A stretch of DNA of 64,000 nt from Flavobacteriales bacterium. Its GTDB lineage: Bacteria > Bacteroidota > Bacteroidia > Flavobacteriales_D > UBA2798. A program made the position numbers and the translations under genes. The notes beneath the pieces were generated by a model that had not been told where the DNA came from, did no database searches, and saw only the letters and a list, made by a program, of their open reading frames with translations. Each line of letters starts with the position of its first letter. Within the stretch, counting starts at the first letter, position 1. Of the stretch, positions 1 to 8,630 are shown piece by piece. The stretch is from positions 39,268 through 103,267 of the forward strand of contig JAIBBF010000006.1 in the NCBI GenBank assembly GCA_019694795.1, in the 5' to 3' direction.

Positions 1-2655
1 ATAGGCGAAGTCAACGGTTATGGAATTCGTATTTGCACCTGATGTAATAACAGCTCCGGCAGGCAAATCCCAAACATATCCACTTGCATTAGCGATGGTA
101 GGTACCATGTAGCTTATTCCGGTGGAGGGTGGACATTGACTCAGACTGGTTGCACCCACAATAACACCTGCTGCATCCGGAAGTGGATTTACTACAACCG
201 GAATTGTGGTTGAATTTCCATTACCACAAGCATTTGTTGCATATACCTGAATGTTTCCGGAAATAGCGATGGTTGAATAGTCAACCGTAATTGAGTTGGT
301 GTTGCTTCCACTTGCAATCACAGCACCGGAAGGTAAATCCCAGGTGATGGAACTCGCATTGGTAAATGCTGGAACGGAATAGGAAACGCCATTCTGACCC
401 TGACACACTGTTGCTGATCCAGTAATAGATCCTGCATTGGAAGGTAATGGATTTACAGTAACGGATAAGTTAGATACTCCTCCATTTCCACAACTATTTT
501 CACCATATACAGAAATGGTTCCACTACTTGCATTTTGAGCAAAGTTTACAGTGATAGCTTCCGTTCCAGTTCCGCTGTTAATCGTCGCACCTGAAGGAAG
601 TGTCCATACATAGTTAGTAGCTGTTGAAATTGCATTGATGGAGTAATTCACCTGATTGGTTCCTGCGCAAACCGTGGTTAAACCGGAAATTGCAGAAGCA
701 TTTGATGGAATACTTTGAATGTTGATGTAGGAATTTTTCGTTTCATTGTCGGAACCGTTCGGACCAGTAACCGATAATGAAATGGTTTGCGCACCGCTAC
801 CGGTGAAGGTAACCGTTGGATTTTGCAGATTGGAAGTACTTGGAGATCCATTTGGACCAAAATTCCAGCTCCATCCCGTTGCTCCCACTGAGTTGTCGGT
901 AAAGTTCACCATTGTTCCGGAACAAGGCGTGGTGGTGGATGCAATAAAGTCAGCATAAATTAAACACTGCGGAGCAGAAGGATTATAGGTAATGTTTACA
1001 TTATCGGTAGAGGCCGGACAAACACCATTGGTGATGGTCCAGGTTAACACCACCGTTGCTCCACTTAAAATACCGGTTACATTGGTATTATTTTGCGTAT
1101 CGTCGTTAAACGAAGCGCTACCTGTAGTTACGGTCCACAATCCCGTTCCCACCGTAGGTGAGTTCCCTTGCAGAACAGTGGTTCCATTGCAAATGGTTTG
1201 GTCGGCACCTGCTGATGCTACAGTTGGAGCTTTATCGAAGTTGATTGTTTTACTGCTTGAAACACCGGTTCCGCAACCATTGGTGTTTGTTCCATAAACA
1301 GTAACGGTCCCTGAAGTCTGGGTCATAGCAGAAGGGAAATTCACTGTAATTGAATTGGTATTGGCACCACTTACAATGACTGTTCCTGAAGGAAAACTCC
1401 AGGTATATGAAGTAGCATTGGCAATTGCCGGTACAGAATACACATAGTTACTTCCGTTCTTACATACCGTTGTGTTTCCGCTAATAGCTCCTGCCGCAGA
1501 AGGATAGGGATAAACATTTAAAGTAAATGTCCGGGTAATGGTATTGTTGCTCGAAAATCCATCATTAACGGTAACAGTTATTGTTGCTGAACCAAATTGA
1601 TTCGCAGCAGGCGTTATAGAAAGCGTACCGGTGGAATTGGGATTAGTGTAAGAAACACTGATGTTACCAGACGGAACAAGTGTTGAATTACTACTTGTTG
1701 CTGTCACCGTTACATTCTGGTTTTCCAATGTACTTCCATCTGAAATTCCACTTAAAGAAATGTAGGATGTTCCTGCATTCATACATGTATTTACATCCGA
1801 AAGTGCATTTAAAGTAGGTTGGTAATTTAAGGTCGTGAAATCGAAATAATGGTAAGAAGTACCATAGTTGTAGGTATTCCCTACTCCACTTCCGCAAAAT
1901 GCCCAGCAACGCACGCGGTAATTACTTGCCGGTGCAAGATTGGTTAATGAAAAGGATGAACCTGTTGATGTATAAACCACATAATTATCCCCACTTAACA
2001 AATCACCATTTCCCCAAATGGTGCTTCCGGAATAACCAGTTCCATCCACCGGCGCATTATAGTTTGCTCCTGTTGTTTGGTTATCACAGGTGATAAAGGT
2101 ATTATAACCGGTCACCTTGGTAAAAGAGATGGTTGCAGAAGTATAACTTATTGAAGAAGCTGTTCCGGCAGAAACCAATGTGGTGGTTGGCGTACAAAGG
2201 GTGTACGCATTTTCCATATTATTTGCATTGGCTGATGTATTATAATAATAATTATTCCCAATCTGCGGGAACGTGGCCGCTACACGATTATATTCATAAG
2301 CAATTGCTGTGTATTGGGTAGATGCGGATAATCCGGTAACTGTTACGGAAGTACCTGTACCGTTATACACTACATAATTGCTGCTCCCTAAATTTGAACC
2401 GGATCCATAAGTAGCATTTGCGACATATCCCGTTAGCGAATTTCCTGATACAGGAACAACAGTAGATGAAGCTGCAGGTTTAAGCACCACCAAAACATAA
2501 CTACCGTTACCTCTGGTCCATGTTAATGTTAAACTACTTTCCGTTCTGGAAGAAATAGCCATGTTATAAGCCTGTACGGTTGGGGTTTGGCCAAACGTTA
2601 AATTGGAGACAAACAAGGCAATAAGCGCCAGGGACAATTGTATACTTCTTTTCAT
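1..2655 (-). CDS. Large secreted Fn3/PKD-repeat surface protein, C-terminus outside window
   Basis: The frame is open for 885 codons from an ATG at 2655 to the window edge, so only the N-terminal part is present. Residues 1-23 form a signal peptide (MKRSIQLSL, hydrophobic core, ending TFGQ). Residues about 25-250 look like fibronectin-III/Fn3-like sheets, 283-365 like a cadherin/Ig-like domain and 565-645 like a PKD domain (WSWNFG). At least four PKD-like repeats of the type xVCxG...YSVPxIxNAxxYxWxxPSG...TNSITV lie near residues 385-440, 652-705, 735-793 and 828-885. This layout is typical of T9SS-exported adhesins or gliding-type surface proteins of Bacteroidota. The expected C-terminal sorting domain would lie outside the window, so export by T9SS is inferred. 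Confidence 0.8.
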   Translation of the reverse strand, partial: MKRSIQLSLALIALFVSNLTFGQTPTVQAYNMAISSRTESSLTLTWTRGNGSYVLVVLKPAASSTVVPVSGNSLTGYVANATYGSGSNLGSSNYVVYNGTGTSVTVTGLSASTQYTAIAYEYNRVAATFPQIGNNYYYNTSANANNMENAYTLCTPTTTLVSAGTASSISYTSATISFTKVTGYNTFITCDNQTTGANYNAPVDGTGYSGSTIWGNGDLLSGDNYVVYTSTGSSFSLTNLAPASNYRVRCWAFCGSGVGNTYNYGTSYHYFDFTTLNYQPTLNALSDVNTCMNAGTSYISLSGISDGSTLENQNVTVTATSSNSTLVPSGNISVSYTNPNSTGTLSITPAANQFGSATITVTVNDGFSSNNTITRTFTLNVYPYPSAAGAISGNTTVCKNGSNYVYSVPAIANATSYTWSFPSGTVIVSGANTNSITVNFPSAMTQTSGTVTVYGTNTNGCGTGVSSSKTINFDKAPTVASAGADQTICNGTTVLQGNSPTVGTGLWTVTTGSASFNDDTQNNTNVTGILSGATVVLTWTITNGVCPASTDNVNITYNPSAPQCLIYADFIASTTTPCSGTMVNFTDNSVGATGWSWNFGPNGSPSTSNLQNPTVTFTGSGAQTISLSVTGPNGSDNETKNSYINIQSIPSNASAISGLTTVCAGTNQVNYSINAISTATNYVWTLPSGATINSGTGTEAITVNFAQNASSGTISVYGENSCGNGGVSNLSVTVNPLPSNAGSITGSATVCQGQNGVSYSVPAFTNASSITWDLPSGAVIASGSNTNSITVDYSTIAISGNIQVYATNACGNGNSTTIPVVVNPLPDAAGVIVGATSLSQCPPSTGISYMVPTIANASGYVWDLPAGAVITSGANTNSITVDFAY

Positions 2656-2740
2656 GAAAAAAATATTTTTTCCAAATCTATCGAAAAAATCAGCCCATTT
2701 ATCTATTAAAATGTTGATTTCGTGAAATATTATAAACAAA

Positions 2741-2769
2741 AAAAGCCTGCGGTTCAACGCAGGCTTTTT
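2741..2769 (-). terminator. Rho-independent terminator after pckA
   Basis: A perfect GCCTGCG/CGCAGGC stem (2745-2751 with 2758-2764) and a GTTCAA-type loop are flanked by A and T tracts. It follows the pckA stop codon on the minus strand and separates pckA from the large adhesin gene. Confidence 0.85.
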
Positions 2770-2785
2770 CGTGACTAAAATGGAT

Positions 2786-4399
2786 TTAGGCGTTCACCTG
2801 TGCTTTTGGAGCTGCAGATAAAATATCGGCGCCTGTACCTTCTTCATATTGCTTAAAGTTCTTTACAAACTCGCCTGCAAGTTTATTCAAGGTAGCATCA
2901 TAGGCATTCTTATCGGCCCAGGTGTTTCTTGGGTTTAAAATTTCGGTTGGAACATCCGGACAAGATTTAGGAATATTCAGGTTAAATACCGGAAGTGTTT
3001 CAAATTCTTGTCCCTCTAACGAACCATTCAGCGCCGCAGTGATCATGGCACGGGTAAAACGCAGTTTAATACGTTCGCCAACACCATAAGATCCTCCGGA
3101 CCAACCGGTGTTTACTAACCATACACGCACATTATTTTCTTTCATTTTTTTACCCAACAAGGCTGCATATTTCGCAGGGTGTAAAGGTAAAAATGCTCTT
3201 CCGAAACAAGCAGAGAAAGTGGTTTGAGGTTCAGTAACTCCAACTTCTGTTCCTGCCACTTTTGCTGTGTATCCGGAAATAAAATGATACATGGCTTGTT
3301 CAGGACTCAATTGTGAAATGGGAGGCAAAACACCAAATGCATCAGCCGTTAAGAAGAAAATGTTTTTAGGATTTCCTCCGATAGAAGGTTTAACTGCATT
3401 TTCGATATGGTGAATCGGATAGCTTACGCGTGTATTTTCAGTAATGGAGCTATCGTTATAATCAACGGTAGATGTATTTTCAACAAACCCGATATTCTCA
3501 AGTAAAGCACCGAACTTAATGGCTTTCCAGATTTGCGGTTCTTTTTCTTCGGTTAAGTCGATGGTTTTTGCATAGCATCCACCTTCGAAATTGAACACCG
3601 AACCATCGCCCCAGCCATGTTCATCGTCACCAATTAATCCACGGTTTGGATCTGCAGACAAAGTCGTTTTTCCGGTTCCTGATAATCCGAAGAAAACAGC
3701 CGTATCACCATCTTTACCAATATTAGCGGAACAGTGCATGGAGAGAGTATTACGCTCTTGTGGAAGAAGGTAATTTAACACGGAGAAAATTCCTTTTTTA
3801 ATCTCGCCGGTATAGCCTGTACCACCAATGATAATCATTTGGCGGGTGAAGTTAATTACGGCAAAATTATGCTGACGAGTACCATCGATGGCAGGATCCG
3901 CTAAAAATCCCGGAGCGCATACAATATGCCAATCAGCTTTAAACGTTTCCAGTTCGGAAGCTTCCGGACGAAGGAACATGTTATAGGCAAATAAATTCGA
4001 CCATGGATATTCGCAAACAACACGAAGGTTCAATCGGTAATTATTATCGGCGCAAGCATATGCGTCGCGAACGTAAACATCACGATTGGCCATATAGGCT
4101 TTCATGCGATTGTAAAGAGCATCAAATTTTTCAGGTGTAAATTTGATATTGATATCGCCCCACCATACGGTGTTTTCGGTTTTGGAATCAAAAACAATAA
4201 AGCGATCTTTCGGAGACCGACCTGTAAACTCACCTGTTTCAATAGCTAGCGCACCGGTGTCGGTAAGAACACCCTGGCCATTGACTAATGTTTCTTCTAC
4301 TAACTCAGCAGGAGTTAAATTCCAATACGCATTGGCCACTCTGCCTAATCCAAGCTCTTCAAGCGTTGAGTTTTTGGATCTTGTTCCGAATTCGTTCAT
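2786..4399 (-). CDS. pckA: Phosphoenolpyruvate carboxykinase (ATP)
   Basis: This 537-residue protein has the full length of the ATP-dependent PEP carboxykinase family. The enzyme converts oxaloacetate and ATP to phosphoenolpyruvate, the first committed step of gluconeogenesis in the cytoplasm. The P-loop GLSGTGKTTL lies near residue 240 and is followed by the metal-binding GDDEHGW. The substrate motif TGRSPKDRF is near residue 60, and FFLTADAFGVLPP is near residue 345. The ATG start gives a normal N-terminus. The gene is monocistronic, with a terminator 17 bases downstream and a promoter-like element 33 bases upstream. With the acyl-CoA and phenylacetate genes nearby it suggests growth on C2/aromatic-derived carbon. 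Confidence 0.98.
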   Translation of the reverse strand: MNEFGTRSKNSTLEELGLGRVANAYWNLTPAELVEETLVNGQGVLTDTGALAIETGEFTGRSPKDRFIVFDSKTENTVWWGDINIKFTPEKFDALYNRMKAYMANRDVYVRDAYACADNNYRLNLRVVCEYPWSNLFAYNMFLRPEASELETFKADWHIVCAPGFLADPAIDGTRQHNFAVINFTRQMIIIGGTGYTGEIKKGIFSVLNYLLPQERNTLSMHCSANIGKDGDTAVFFGLSGTGKTTLSADPNRGLIGDDEHGWGDGSVFNFEGGCYAKTIDLTEEKEPQIWKAIKFGALLENIGFVENTSTVDYNDSSITENTRVSYPIHHIENAVKPSIGGNPKNIFFLTADAFGVLPPISQLSPEQAMYHFISGYTAKVAGTEVGVTEPQTTFSACFGRAFLPLHPAKYAALLGKKMKENNVRVWLVNTGWSGGSYGVGERIKLRFTRAMITAALNGSLEGQEFETLPVFNLNIPKSCPDVPTEILNPRNTWADKNAYDATLNKLAGEFVKNFKQYEEGTGADILSAAPKAQVNA

Positions 4400-4431
4400 A
4401 TTGATGAAAATTGGTTAACGATTTAAGGCCA

Positions 4432-4463
4432 CAAATTTAAACTTTTGTAACCCAACAAGACAA
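4432..4463 (-). promoter_or_regulatory. Candidate Bacteroidota promoter of pckA
   Basis: Read on the minus strand, TAAATTTG (4439-4432) matches the -7 consensus TAnnTTTG. TTG triplets lie 16 and 21 bases upstream, near the expected -33 position. Transcription would begin about 25 bases before the pckA ATG. Confidence 0.4.
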
Positions 4464-4542
4464 TAGGATTACTTCAATTATCCACAATTTATCGGGTTAT
4501 TAACAGGTCCGATTTTCCGTTAAAAACTTTTAAATGAGGGAA

Positions 4543-4558
4543 AATGATATTTATCATT
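4543..4558. promoter_or_regulatory. Perfect 16-bp palindrome AATGATATTTATCATT
   Basis: The two 7-base arms AATGATA and TATCATT are exact inverted repeats around TT. The core TGAT-N4-ATCA resembles the site bound by Crp/Fnr-family regulators. It sits about 145 bases upstream of pckA and 104 bases upstream of the small gene at 4662, so it could serve either. Function is inferred from shape only. Confidence 0.3.
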
Positions 4559-4661
4559 CACTTTTTACCCTTGACCAGAATTTGGCTACCGTAGCCTAAA
4601 CCACAAGCCACCTTTGGGCACGATTTTCGTTATAGTAATAACAACAACAAAAACTTAAACT

Positions 4662-4850
4662 ATGAGCCGGGAAGAAAAAATCAGGTACATCCGCGAAAGC
4701 AGATTCTACAGTCTGGCCTATCGCAACCTGGAGACTTGTACCGAACGGGAATTAGACGACATGATTCGAATGATTGTCCGTGAACTCCAAAAAGAAGAAA
4801 TTAGTGTAAATGAAAATCAGGTTACCAATTTTTACGTTTACCTGAATTGA
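4662..4850 (+). CDS. Small hypothetical protein, 62 aa
   Basis: This charged, mostly helical 62-residue protein (MSREEKIRYIRESRFYSL...) has no signal peptide or membrane segment, and I do not recognise its family. It runs divergently from pckA and its stop codon abuts the end of the convergent NlpC/P60 gene without any gap. The A-rich sequence before the ATG (ACAACAACAAAAACTTAAACT) is a typical Bacteroidota leader, which supports translation. Codon use is ordinary for the window. It may be a small cytoplasmic regulator, but nothing in the sequence shows this. Confidence 0.55.
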   Translation: MSREEKIRYIRESRFYSLAYRNLETCTERELDDMIRMIVRELQKEEISVNENQVTNFYVYLN

Positions 4851-5459
4851 TTAGAGTATTCGGCCAGCACGGCCCCAGGCTTTTTGCCAATAGGATTGGG
4901 TTAGATCAGAAATCATAACCCCTTTACTGGTGCTTGCATGTACAAAGCGATTGTTTTGCAAATAAATCCCAATGTGGGAATTTTTTCCACTGATATCGAA
5001 AAACACCAAATCTGATTCTTTCAGTTCCGATTTATTGATCTCCTTGCATTGTCCGATAATTTCAGTTGCCGATCGTTTAAGCACTGTTTTAAACACATCT
5101 TTATAAACCGCATTAACAAAACCGGAACAATCCACCCCCTCCTTCGTGTTGCCTCCGTATTTATAAGGAACTCCAATCCAACCGTCGATATATGCGTATA
5201 ATTCCGGAAAGACCAATGACTTTTTATCTACTCCCAACTGAACAGCATATTTCTCGAGCAGAGAAGAACTCACCGCAGTGGTTTTACCGTTGTTGGGGTT
5301 ATTAACGACTTCCTCTTTAGGTCTTCGTTTTTCTTTTCTTCCCCCACCCTCTTCTACAGAAAATTCAATTTTGTTTTCATCATCCGCCGCCTTTTTCCAT
5401 TCGGCACACGAAGAAAACAAAATTGAACTAATTGCAAAAAGAGTAATCGATTTACGCAT
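4851..5459 (-). CDS. NlpC/P60 (C40) peptidoglycan hydrolase lipoprotein
   Basis: This 202-residue protein begins with a lipoprotein signal (MRKSITLFAISSILFSSC), whose Cys near residue 18 would be lipidated. Residues about 20-65 are a polar linker. The C-terminal NlpC/P60 domain carries the expected catalytic set: Cys in VDCSGF (near 110), His in NSHIGIY (near 161) and a third polar residue in RFVHAS (near 173). Such enzymes cut the gamma-D-Glu to diamino-acid bond in stem peptides in the periplasm. Its ATG overlaps the stop of the upstream gene by one base (TAATG), so the two are translationally coupled. Confidence 0.9.
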   Translation of the reverse strand: MRKSITLFAISSILFSSCAEWKKAADDENKIEFSVEEGGGRKEKRRPKEEVVNNPNNGKTTAVSSSLLEKYAVQLGVDKKSLVFPELYAYIDGWIGVPYKYGGNTKEGVDCSGFVNAVYKDVFKTVLKRSATEIIGQCKEINKSELKESDLVFFDISGKNSHIGIYLQNNRFVHASTSKGVMISDLTQSYWQKAWGRAGRIL

Positions 5460-5947
5460 TATTTGTTTCCGCTTTCAACTACTACTTTAACTTCTTTAAC
5501 GTGCTTACCATTGATGATGGTGTCCGCTTCTTCCATTGATTTTGTCATGGTACTTCCACTGCATCCATCCATTATCATTCCATGATGTTTCATCCCCATT
5601 GATGATCCACACTCTCCTTTTGAAGAACAAGATCCATGAGCACCTTTCATCATTGGACAAGAACCTTCGCCATGACCTTCACCCATTTCACATGTACCAT
5701 GTCCTTTACCATGATGCATTTCTTTGTGACAACCTTTTCCTTCACCACAGTGACCTTTGCAAGCCATTTTTACAATTCCGCCAACTACTGCACCAGTGAT
5801 AATTAATAAACCAAATACAATGGCTGCATAAGAAATGATATGATGAAATTTACCATGTCCTTCTTTTTTAGAATAGGATAAAAACCACAGACCGGCCATG
5901 ATCAGAAAAAACGACATCGCAACGGCGACGATTACAAAATGAAGCAT
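5459..5947 (-). CDS. Membrane protein with His/Cys/Met-rich metal-binding-type tail
   Basis: The protein has 162 residues. Two membrane helices (about 3-24 and 36-60) are followed by a tail from about residue 61 that is extremely rich in Cys, His, Met and Gly (KGHCGEGKGCHKEMHHGKG, GTCEMGEGHGEGSCPMM, MGMKHHGMIMDGCSG). The last 25 residues are ordinary and acidic. The composition suggests binding of copper, nickel or zinc on the periplasmic side, but no known family was recognised. The gene overlaps the NlpC/P60 lipoprotein gene by one base, so both are probably made together at the envelope. Low-complexity composition makes homology assignment unsafe. Confidence 0.75.
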   Translation of the reverse strand: MLHFVIVAVAMSFFLIMAGLWFLSYSKKEGHGKFHHIISYAAIVFGLLIITGAVVGGIVKMACKGHCGEGKGCHKEMHHGKGHGTCEMGEGHGEGSCPMMKGAHGSCSSKGECGSSMGMKHHGMIMDGCSGSTMTKSMEEADTIINGKHVKEVKVVVESGNK

Positions 5948-6039
5948 AGAATAAAATTTAGAGTTTCTCTAAAATAATTCATTCTGTGCCTCTGAAATAA
6001 CGAGAAAAGAGGAGTTGTTAACAGGTAATGGGTGAAATC

Positions 6040-7443
6040 TCAATAAAAAATGAAATGATCATTTTTTTCGGGAATATCAATGTTCCGATAACCAGCTTCG
6101 TGTAGCTTTTTCTTCCATTCCTTTTGCGTCTCATATTCACCATGAACCAAAAAGACGTGTTTGATTTGAGAAGCATCTTGACATGAAAGATATTTTAACA
6201 TATCGTTGTAATCGCCATGCGCAGAATAGGATTCAATGATTTTAACCTTGGCTCGGACAGGGAATAATTCTCCAAAAATTTTCACTTCCGCTCTGCCGGC
6301 GCGGAGTTGTCCTCCCAAAGAATGAGGCTCAGCATAGCCCACCAATAAAATTGTGTTTTTTGCATGTGCAATGCTATGGCGGATATGGTGACGAATCCTT
6401 CCTGCCTCAGCCATTCCGGAAGCGGAAATAATTACGCAAGGTTCATTGTGTTCATTGAGCGCTTGCGAATCCTTTTTATCCGTAATGTAAATTAACTGTT
6501 CAAATCCAAATGGATCAGGATCCGTTTTGGCCGTTTCACGCACGTGTTCATTTAAACATTCAAGGTGTTTTCGGACGATGTTTGTGGCACTATATGAAAG
6601 TGGACTATCCACATAAATTTTTATTGGAGGAAGTTTACCACTTAATGATAGGTTATTTAAAGTATAAACCAGTTCTTGAGTCCTTCCCAATGAAAACGCA
6701 GGAATAATTAACCTGCCTTTATTTTGAACACAGGTTTCTAAAACAATCTCTAATAATTCCTGCGTGCTGTCTTCCGGTTTTTCATGCAAACGATTGCCAT
6801 AGGTTGATTCGCACAATAAAATATCGGCCTGAGGAAATGGTTTTGGGTCATTCATTAACGGAGAACCATACCTTCCGATATCTCCGGTAAATGCAATTTT
6901 GGTTTCTTTATTTTCCTCAATTACCCTCAATAAAACGGCGGCAGAACCAAGGATGTGACCATTATCCGTAAAGGTGCAATGTACATCTGTAAATATTCTG
7001 AATTCCTGTGCAAACGGACGTTTCTCAAAGTGTTTTAAACAGGCGTCAACATCTTTTACCGAATACAAAGGCTTTAACCGGGGTAATCCTTTTGCTACAC
7101 GTTTTTTATTTAGGAATACCGTATCTGCTTCTTGAATTCTGGCAGAATCCTGAAGCATGATTTCACATAAATCATAAGTGGCTTCGGTACAATAAATTTT
7201 TCCTTTAAATCCTTCATTAACCAAACGCGGAATTAAACCGGAATGGTCGATATGTGCGTGAGATAAAACTAAAGCACTAATTTCTGAAGGTTCAAATCCA
7301 AAATGCCGGTTTAATGGATCTGTTTCCTTGCCCATTCCCTGGAACATTCCACAATCCAGAAGTATTTTTTTTCCATCTTCCAGTGTTATCAGGTGTTTAC
7401 TTCCCGTTACGGTTCTGGCTGCTCCAAAGAATTCTATTTTCAT
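6040..7443 (-). CDS. Beta-CASP metallo-beta-lactamase-fold RNase-like hydrolase
   Basis: This 467-residue protein has the metallo-beta-lactamase zinc motif SHAHIDHSG near residue 64, further ligands in NGHILGSAA and TGDIGRYG, and the beta-CASP motifs PAFSLGRTQE and SGMAEAGR. The C-terminal SYSAHGDY is the beta-CASP His motif. This is the family of RNA-processing nucleases and mRNA 3'-end cleavage factors (YsiA/RNase J-like, CPSF73-like), and a cytoplasmic RNA target is likely. The ATG lies only two bases after the paaE stop, so the gene is the second cistron of the paaE transcript, an unexpected partner for an oxygenase reductase. Confidence 0.9.
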   Translation of the reverse strand: MKIEFFGAARTVTGSKHLITLEDGKKILLDCGMFQGMGKETDPLNRHFGFEPSEISALVLSHAHIDHSGLIPRLVNEGFKGKIYCTEATYDLCEIMLQDSARIQEADTVFLNKKRVAKGLPRLKPLYSVKDVDACLKHFEKRPFAQEFRIFTDVHCTFTDNGHILGSAAVLLRVIEENKETKIAFTGDIGRYGSPLMNDPKPFPQADILLCESTYGNRLHEKPEDSTQELLEIVLETCVQNKGRLIIPAFSLGRTQELVYTLNNLSLSGKLPPIKIYVDSPLSYSATNIVRKHLECLNEHVRETAKTDPDPFGFEQLIYITDKKDSQALNEHNEPCVIISASGMAEAGRIRHHIRHSIAHAKNTILLVGYAEPHSLGGQLRAGRAEVKIFGELFPVRAKVKIIESYSAHGDYNDMLKYLSCQDASQIKHVFLVHGEYETQKEWKKKLHEAGYRNIDIPEKNDHFIFY

Positions 7444-7445
7444 AA

Positions 7446-8519
7446 TCAGGCTACATCATAATCAACCACTAAACTGGCAGAACGGGGATGTGCCTGACAT
7501 GTGAGGATATATCCTTCTGCAACCTCTTTATCGGTTAATGCATAATTCATCATCATCTCCGCTTTACCTTCTCTCACTTTCGCTTTGCATGTGCAACATA
7601 CAGCACCCTTGCATGAAAAAGGTGCATCCGCACCTGCGTCCATTGCTGCATCCAACAAGTTAGCTCCGTTGGCATCCAATTCAAATTCGGTTTCAATACC
7701 GTCCATGATGACTTTAACCTTTGCCACACCAGTGAAATCGGAAGCCGATGTTGTTTTCGGTTGTTCTGCCATTAAAACTGGAGTAGTAAATAATTCGAAG
7801 TGGATTTTATCTTTTGCCACACCGGCATCATTTAATGCAGCTGATGCATTCAGGATCATTTCTTCGGGACCGCAAATGAAAAATTCATTGGCAGATTTCA
7901 GGTTTTCAGTATTCAGCAATTGAGCTACCTTTTCCTTATTCAATCGTCCGTGGTAAACCGGATTTTCTGTTGCTTGTCTGCTATAAACAGAAATCAATTT
8001 GAAGCGTCCGTTAGATGATTGTTCAAGTGATTTTAATTCTGCCAGAAAAATGGTAGAATCGGAAGTCTTATTGGAATATACCAATGAAAATTTACTGTTC
8101 GGTTCTGCAACCAGCATCGATTTGATGATGGCAAAAATGGGAGTAATTCCACTTCCCGCTGCAATTCCCACATAGTGCTTGTTGTTCTCTTTTTTTAATT
8201 CAGTAAAGAAATTACCAATCGGCGCCATGGATTCAACCTTATCGCCAACTTTTAATTGTTGGTTCATGTAAGTAGAAACCTTTCCTTTTTCCACCATTTT
8301 AACTGCTACACGCAATGGTTCGTTCACCAATGGTGATGAACATAAGGAATAAGATCTGCGAAATTCTTCCCCGTTCAGGTTGAATTTTAAGGTGAGGTAT
8401 TGACCCGCCACATAATTGAAATCTGATTTCAATTCTGCCGGAATTTCAAACGCAACTGAAACCGAATCAGCTGTTTCTTTTTTAATATCGCTTACAACAA
8501 GGGTGTGAAATTTGGACAT
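7446..8519 (-). CDS. paaE: Phenylacetyl-CoA epoxidase reductase subunit PaaE
   Basis: This 357-residue protein is a ferredoxin-NADP reductase fused to a plant-type 2Fe-2S ferredoxin. The FAD-binding motif RRSYSLCSS lies near residue 55, the NAD(P) site GSGITP near 122 and CGPEEM near 217. The C-terminal ferredoxin (about 265-357) has the cluster ligands C-x4-C-x2-C in SCKGAVCCTCK and a distal Cys in ILTCQAHP. It passes electrons from NADPH to the PaaA di-iron centre. Here it is divergent from paaABCD rather than at the end of that operon, and shares the intergenic control region with it. Confidence 0.95.
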   Translation of the reverse strand: MSKFHTLVVSDIKKETADSVSVAFEIPAELKSDFNYVAGQYLTLKFNLNGEEFRRSYSLCSSPLVNEPLRVAVKMVEKGKVSTYMNQQLKVGDKVESMAPIGNFFTELKKENNKHYVGIAAGSGITPIFAIIKSMLVAEPNSKFSLVYSNKTSDSTIFLAELKSLEQSSNGRFKLISVYSRQATENPVYHGRLNKEKVAQLLNTENLKSANEFFICGPEEMILNASAALNDAGVAKDKIHFELFTTPVLMAEQPKTTSASDFTGVAKVKVIMDGIETEFELDANGANLLDAAMDAGADAPFSCKGAVCCTCKAKVREGKAEMMMNYALTDKEVAEGYILTCQAHPRSASLVVDYDVA

Positions 8520-8538
8520 GCTTCATTTTTTGTGTGTG

Positions 8539-8572
8539 CAAAAATAACAATATGCCTCTCTTATGGTTCAAA
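8539..8572 (-). promoter_or_regulatory. Promoter of paaE (divergent pair)
   Basis: On the minus strand, TTTG (8572-8569) is followed after 22 bases by TATTTTTG (8546-8539), matching the Bacteroidota -33/-7 consensus. The inferred start of transcription is 10-15 bases before the paaE ATG. Confidence 0.5.
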
Positions 8573-8575
8573 TAC

Positions 8576-8607
8576 TTTGTCTTTTCAGGCAAAATTTTCT
8601 ATTTTTG
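8576..8607 (+). promoter_or_regulatory. Promoter of paaABCD (divergent pair)
   Basis: TTTG (8576-8579) and TATTTTTG (8600-8607) are separated by 20 bases. The element is a mirror of the paaE promoter, and the two -33 boxes form the palindrome CAAATACTTTG (8569-8579). It implies a leader of about 190 bases before paaA. Confidence 0.45.
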
Positions 8608-8630
8608 AATACCCAAAAACCCGAAGAAGG

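Noticed and set aside
4543..4558. Reading of the pckA palindrome as a Fur box
   Set aside because: It shares ATGATA/TATCAT with the Fur consensus but lacks the outer GATAAT arms; the Crp/Fnr-like reading fits better, and neither is proven.
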